Shown: positions 60,701 to 64,000 of the stretch, one piece after another
Position numbering within the stretch: position 1 is the first letter of the stretch
Layout: each line of letters starts with the position of its first letter
Assembly (NCBI RefSeq): GCF_030273125.1
Contig: NC_081537.1
Coordinates: 14,372,603-14,436,602, forward strand
Origin: Centropristis striata
Lineage: Eukaryota; Chordata; Actinopteri; Perciformes; Serranidae
Length of the DNA: 64,000 bases
Direction of reading: 5' to 3'
Position numbers and translations under genes: made by a program
Notes under the pieces: model-generated
Told to the model about the DNA's origin: nothing
What the model saw: only the letters and a program-made list of their open reading frames with translations
The model's database searches: none

Positions 60701-62305
60701 TGAAGAACAGCTCTGCTGCCTCACTATGGCAATGAGACATCCAGATCTGTCCTTCAGCAACCTGATCCAGCTAAACCCTCAGTCAGTAACCTTGGACATC
60801 ACCACTGGCAGCAGCACTTCTGCCTACCTTTGCATTTCAGACAGTGACAAAGTGATACAGAGATAGAGAGAAACAGGAAATTGATGCACAGTTTATGTTG
60901 GAATAGCATGAATACTAATATCCCCTTTTACCTCTCCTCTCCCACAGAGAAATGATTTAAACAGTGAATGTGAAAGCGGCTGCGCAGATTGTTAATGATA
61001 AGCTGTAGAGATAAAGTAATGAATTATAAAAACTGGAGGGGAAGGAAGGAACAGATACAGAGAGACGAGTTCTCTTGGGCAGGAATGAAAGAGGAAGGAA
61101 GGTTGTATAGACGAAGGATGAAAGAAAGAACGTTTTCCAACATGGCTGCCACAGAACCAAAATACTTACAGATGTATCAGCGTTTTCAGGCCCCGGAAAG
61201 CAAATGGGGATATTGATGTGATTTTGTTGTTTTCGATAAATCTGTGAATGAGAAGTATTAAGATTATTTCCACACAAATATCAAATATATTGTGACACTA
61301 AAAACAGAAATCCTGCCAGCATCTCCCTTTGTTGCTGTGAGCAGTTTACAGGATAGCTGTGCGTATAAACCAGAGCTCTGTCATTACATGTTACACTGTG
61401 TACTCACCACCGTGTATCCAGTACACTCATACCGAGAAAAATGTCAGTATGAATTATACTTCAAAAGATCCAAAACAACCAAACAGGTGTTTTCACTTAC
61501 TCTAGCCAGTTATATACGTCTGCTCTGGTTAGTGCTGGGTACAGTAAGGATGGGTTTTACCTGAGCTCAGCAATCTTTTTGAACAAATAAGAATGATAAA
61601 GATGCAAGATGTCTTCCCTTAATCAGGCTGCATAAGTGAAAACACCTGTGTGAGGGCTTTAAAATGCCAGCATGAATGCCAAAATTGCTTGATTTTTAAA
61701 GGGAATCTGGCAGACTTTAGATGCTGGGTGAGCGGGGGGAACTCCGGGTGCTGTTCATCTGCATGTATGGCAACACAATGCATTGCAAAAATATAAAAAT
61801 ATAAAGTAATAAATCTAGGAAAGCTCAACTTCAACTTGTCACGACAGTAAAGGCTTCAAATTGGAAATTGGATTATTGTTTGATTGATGTTTATTCGTGT
61901 ATGCCTGTTACTTCCTTTTAGTACAATAAAGAAAGTATGCAACTAGGGAGCAGTTTATAAATTTTACAACCCTTCATGTCTCTTTATAATTAGCTTCAAC
62001 AAAACTGCATTCTCAATAACATTTCGAGGGAAATTGATTTTCTCCTGGATTGCAGTCGCAGCTTTCAACACGTGGTAAACATTGTGAAATGGACATAGTT
62101 TGGTTAGGTTTTGGTGACAAAATGATTTGGTTAGGTTTAGTAGAAGATCATAGTGTGAGTTAAAGTAAATAAGTTTGTTTTTTAAAATTTGGTTTCACAT
62201 GGCACAGTGTCCCTGACTTGATTAGAAACTTACAGATATTCCAAATGTGGTAAACCCAGGAATGCATCCTCATCTATTAGGTCGAATGTATTTGCTGTGA
62301 ACAGT
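49452..62305 (-). CDS. lgi1: lgi1 (leucine-rich glioma-inactivated 1), lacking exon 1 and intact exon 2
   Basis: Eight exons (62234-62305, 61170-61241, 56821-56892, 53638-53807, 52018-52182, 51125-51345, 50647-50893, 49452-49801) total 1369 bases: one base completing a Leu codon, then 455 residues and a stop, with every splice phase consistent. Three 72-bp exons encode leucine-rich repeats, the 170-bp exon a cysteine-rich LRR cap (DLRGNSLICDCKLKWLVEW), and four exons the EPTP repeats that fold into a beta-propeller. LGI1 is a secreted neuronal protein that binds ADAM22/ADAM23 and tunes synaptic transmission; human mutations cause lateral temporal lobe epilepsy. Similarity to human LGI1 is high throughout, clearly closer than LGI2. 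Fish can have lgi1a and lgi1b; I cannot say which this is. The signal peptide and LRR N-cap are off the right edge. Confidence 0.95.
50647..50893 (-). CDS. lgi1: lgi1 exon 9 (EPTP repeats)
   Basis: 247 bp. Acceptor CCTCATGTAG, donor GTGAGA. Encodes AGSTTVYKWNGNGFYSHQS, PHLILSSSSQRPVVYQWNRS and VFSVKHFRVK. It carries an NRS sequon. Confidence 0.93.
51125..51345 (-). CDS. lgi1: lgi1 exon 8 (EPTP repeats)
   Basis: 221 bp. Acceptor CTTGTTCAG. Encodes TSTVVCKPMVIDNHLFVIVA through VIADSSK. The donor is GTTGGC, a weak site, but phase 0 and alignment to the next exon (AGSTTVYKW) fix it. Confidence 0.92.
52018..52182 (-). CDS. lgi1: lgi1 exon 7 (EPTP repeats)
   Basis: 165 bp. Acceptor ATACTTTCAG, donor GTAAGT. 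Encodes EFASYQSLKFESISVGAF and FLEWDHVEMTFRTYDTIE, the start of the EPTP propeller. Confidence 0.94.
52396..53063. mobile_element. large fold-back MITE with 100-bp arms (copy 2 of the CACCAGACTC family)
   Basis: Outer ends AGCCACTAGACTCCTTTGAC and TAAAGGAGTCTGGTGGCT. Inner arms 52570-52670 and 52938-53037 are near-perfect inverted repeats (for example AACGCAAGGGTTGCTGGTCT). Non-coding. Confidence 0.82.
53196..53550. mobile_element. hAT-type MITE with perfect 8-bp target duplication
   Basis: Ends TAGGGGTGTGACGA and TCGTCACACCCCTA. CCAACTAT is duplicated at 53188-53195 and 53551-53558. 355 bp, relatively CpG-rich, non-coding. Confidence 0.93.
53638..53807 (-). CDS. lgi1: lgi1 exon 6 (LRR C-terminal cap)
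   Basis: 170 bp. The acceptor is CATGCATGTAG, which has an unusually poor pyrimidine tract. Encodes the Cys-rich cap with CDCKLKWLVEW, the sequon TNAT, and YCSGPP. Donor GTATCA. An L1-type insertion ends 38 bp upstream and a hAT MITE begins 87 bp downstream. Confidence 0.95.
53846..55370 (-). mobile_element. internally deleted L1-type LINE with target duplication
   Basis: Sense orientation relative to lgi1. The 5' part (high coordinates) has an untranslated leader, then ATG at 55218 opening an ORF1-like, coiled-coil-type N-terminus (MPNKTKNKPKISEAVG). The 3' part encodes the C-terminal end of ORF2 (NPFVKNTIKVWFEIHKHRG, TITKYWKSVTRPSLQAW). The middle of both ORFs is missing, joined near 54,850. 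It ends in AATAAA (53870-53875) and an A tail (T run at 53847-53858). Target duplication ATAGCATCAA is at 53836-53845 and 55371-55380. Frameshifts and stops show it is inactive. Confidence 0.88.
56306..56338. repeat. (TA)n microsatellite
   Basis: About 16 TA units. Confidence 0.9.
56687..56764. repeat. (CAAT)n microsatellite
   Basis: About 20 perfect tetranucleotide units. The open frame here (Ile-Asn-Gln-Ser repeats) is not a gene. Confidence 0.95.
56821..56892 (-). CDS. lgi1: lgi1 exon 5 (LRR)
   Basis: 72 bp between CTGATTAG and donor GTGAGT. Encodes SLAYNNLETLPKDVFKGMDA then LTKV. A 78-bp CAAT microsatellite begins 56 bp beyond the donor. Confidence 0.94.
58135..58563. repeat. interspersed repeat (ACTTGAGTAAA/GTAGAAGTA type)
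   Basis: Phrases CTACTTGAGTAAATATACTT and AGAGTAGAAGTAAGATG match a repeat also seen in pieces at 37265-37580 and 44650-46280. Confidence 0.45.
59761..60044. mobile_element. Tc1/mariner-type MITE (CAGTCATGG family)
   Basis: Ends CAGTCATGGAAAAAA and TTTTTTCCATGACTG with TA on each side. The inside holds an imperfect palindrome shared with 63781-64000. Confidence 0.88.
60047..60196 (+). mobile_element. non-LTR retroposon 3' end with (TTATC)n tail
   Basis: AATTTCCCCACTGTGGGATA followed by AATAAAG and TTATC repeats. The copy at 8341-8520 is the same family in reverse. Confidence 0.65.
61170..61241 (-). CDS. lgi1: lgi1 exon 4 (LRR)
   Basis: 72 bp between an acceptor ending CATTCACAG and donor GTAAGT. 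Encodes FIENNKITSISPFAFRGLKT then LIHL. Confidence 0.94.
62234..62305 (-). CDS. lgi1: lgi1 exon 3 (LRR)
   Basis: 72 bp between TTCTTCACAG and GTAAGT. Encodes LFTANTFDLIDEDAFLGLPH plus LEYL, a leucine-rich repeat. Numbering assumes exons 1 and 2 upstream, as in mammals. Confidence 0.93.
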
Positions 62306-63625
62306 CTGTGAAGAAAAACAAACAAACAGAATGTAGGAATTAGTGGATTTTATTATAGTTCCCTGAGGATTCTTCAAAGGTGGAATTTGAAAACATCAGC
62401 AGTCAGCTGGAGATTTGTAGATGTTTTTTGGCACAAGAACAAAATGTGCATCTTTAAACACGTTTAAGTTGTGATTTATTATTACCAACATCAGTAAAGG
62501 GAAGAGAGGGAATGATTGAGTTACTGTAACAGACAACGGACTCATTCAGCATTTCTGCCCACGGTATCTGGTTAAAGAATGAATGAAATGAATAAAAGAG
62601 AAATAGCGAATCACTCCTACATGTTTTTCATGACATTAATGAAAGAGAGGAATGGTTGCCTCCTCCCACATGTTTCTGAGTCACGCTTTAAACCAGTAAT
62701 ATAAAAATAATGTCCAAAAATAATATACTAGGCACCTTGTTGCATGTACTCATTACATATTTTGATGACATATGGTTTTAATTTAAAGCGCTGTAAATCC
62801 AGTAGAAGAGTTTGTCCATAAGTTAAAACCTTATAATTCTAAAATGTCAAAAAACTGGAAATTTAATTTTGTAGCAAAACTCTTCATGTCTGTTTCCTAA
62901 TGCACGCTCAGCAAACCAGTGACAGTGACATATTACAGCCACAATGTTGGCCACAGAGAAGCTCCATTGATTAAGTAGTACTCTAATGGAGGTTAAGATA
63001 CTTCAGGTCACCTTGGCAGTAAATAATGACAGAGGGGACGAGGCCGCTCATTTGTTTTCTAAAATACCCTCCTTCTGGTCACAAGCCTTCATGCACATCC
63101 AGACTGATTGAAGTGTCATCTGAGCATATGAGAGAAGTGATGCCAAAAAAAATGTTTTTGCTGGGACGATAATGATGCTCGCTGACAGCTCGCTGTTATG
63201 TGCAATAAACTAAAACAAGTTAGCGCAGTAAACCTGACCTTGCTGTTAATTTGTGGCTTTGCAATAACAAATTGCCCAATAGACTCAAACTCTGCAAAGA
63301 CGTATAATAATAGATGTCATATGTCAAAGAAACGGCGAGATAAACTCCACAATTATGATTTTACTGTATTCCCTCATTCTTCTAAGTGCTATCTTAGTTC
63401 ATTATTTATCCCTGCCTCTCTAGGCTATGTCTCCCCAACAAACACACACATAGCTCCTCTTTCCTCAGCCCCTGCTGTTAGTTGATGTAGCCATGTGGTC
63501 TATTGCATAATCCTGACACCATTACAGAGAATCCCCCTTTAAATCTCTATAGAAGTCCTCTGGGGTGCTCCCATTCTCATTGTCTGAGTCTGTAAAACAC
63601 TGAAAATGGAGTTACACCACACAGA

Positions 63626-63666
63626 TAGGTAGGTAGGTAGGTAGGTAGGCAGGTAGGTAGGCAGGC

Positions 63667-63744
<78 letters not shown>
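63626..63744. repeat. compound (GGTA)n-(GATA)n microsatellite
   Basis: About 35 bp of GGTA/GGCA units then about 19 GATA units, ending 7 bp from the donor of the exon 2 remnant. Confidence 0.95.
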
Positions 63745-63751
63745 TACTCAC

Positions 63752-63780
63752 AGTTGTTGCAGGGCAGGGGTGTGAACAAT
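63752..63780 (-). pseudogene. probable 3' remnant of lgi1 exon 2
   Basis: Minus-strand reading VHTPALQQL then CT, followed directly by a GTGAGT donor. The split Leu joins in phase with exon 3 (L then LFTANTF), matching the end of mammalian exon 2 (FTPSLQL). Upstream of about 63,780 the expected LRR codons are replaced by a fold-back MITE, so the 72-bp exon is incomplete here. It may be true disruption, an assembly join, or a chance match. Confidence 0.4.
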
Positions 63781-64000
63781 GTAATGATAACAACAAAAAT
63801 AGCTCATAAGAGTTTATTTTAAGAGCTGATATCTAGCCATTTCCCATGTTTTTCTTGTTAATAACCAAAATCATTAGCAAGAAAACCATGGAAAATGGCT
63901 AGATATCAGCTCTTAAATTAAACTCTTATGAGCTATTTTTGTTGTTATCATTATATTTGTCCAAACAAATGTACCTTTAGTTGTACCAGGCATTAAAATG
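63781..64000. mobile_element. fold-back MITE, truncated, running off the window
   Basis: Palindromic arms around GATAACAACAAAAATAGCTC and its complement near 63950, then TGTACCAGGCATTAAAATG. It is the same family as 59761-60044 but lacks that copy's CAGTCATGG end on the left. Confidence 0.75.

Larger units (their letters stand above)
56893..61169 (-). other. lgi1 intron 4
   Basis: 4.3 kb. Holds a TA repeat (57726-57752), an interspersed repeat (58135-58563), a TA-flanked MITE (59761-60044) and a retroposon tail (60047-60196). Otherwise no features. Confidence 0.65.
61242..63751 (-). other. lgi1 introns 2 and 3
   Basis: 61242-62233 and 62306-63751 around exon 3. No element recognised apart from the GGTA/GATA microsatellites near 63.63-63.74 kb. 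Confidence 0.6.

Noticed and set aside
63626..63744. Regularly spaced repeats that might suggest a CRISPR-like array
   Set aside because: Simple tetranucleotide microsatellites without spacers in a vertebrate genome.
1..64000. A new defence, signalling or biosynthetic system encoded as a cluster
   Set aside because: The only genes are three known vertebrate genes with unrelated roles; everything else is intron, spacer or transposon debris.

Overview
This window is vertebrate chromosomal DNA, almost certainly from a teleost fish. Genes are split into GT-AG exons separated by long AT-rich introns. Long CA/GT and GATA microsatellites and many small fish-type DNA transposons and LINE fragments fill the rest. 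No bacterial, phage, plasmid or CRISPR features are present. The species cannot be named from the sequence alone.

Three protein-coding genes lie head to tail on the minus strand. (1) The N-terminal exons of plce1 (phospholipase C epsilon 1) are at about 6.03-7.64 kb, with a candidate untranslated first exon near 22.8-23.0 kb; the rest of the gene runs off the left edge. (2) A complete slc35g1 (EamA/DMT-type transporter) has five coding exons between 33,669 and 44,358 that join in frame to 414 residues. (3) lgi1 (leucine-rich glioma-inactivated 1) has eight recognisable coding exons between 49,452 and 62,305, plus a probable remnant of its exon 2 at 63,752-63,780; exon 1 is off the right edge. 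The order LGI1-SLC35G1-PLCE1 in one orientation matches the human 10q23 order as I know it, which supports all three calls.

The rest is intron and intergenic DNA full of mobile-element debris. Several elements have clear boundaries: a hAT-type MITE at 16,460-16,945 (8-bp target duplication), a large fold-back element at 23,026-23,651, a hAT-type MITE at 53,196-53,550 (perfect 8-bp duplication), and an internally deleted L1-type LINE at 53,846-55,370 (10-bp duplication). There are also several Tc1/mariner-type MITEs with TA targets, some nested in one another. The last two boundary-defined insertions in lgi1 flank its exon 6 at 38 bp and 87 bp.

The genes do not form a pathway: PLCE1 is a Ras-regulated phospholipase, SLC35G1 a multipass membrane transporter, and LGI1 a secreted synaptic adhesion/ligand protein. 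I found no evidence for an undescribed biological system. The most interesting points are the effect of transposon insertions on lgi1 exons, a 105-bp in-frame intron in plce1, and the nested and fold-back elements.
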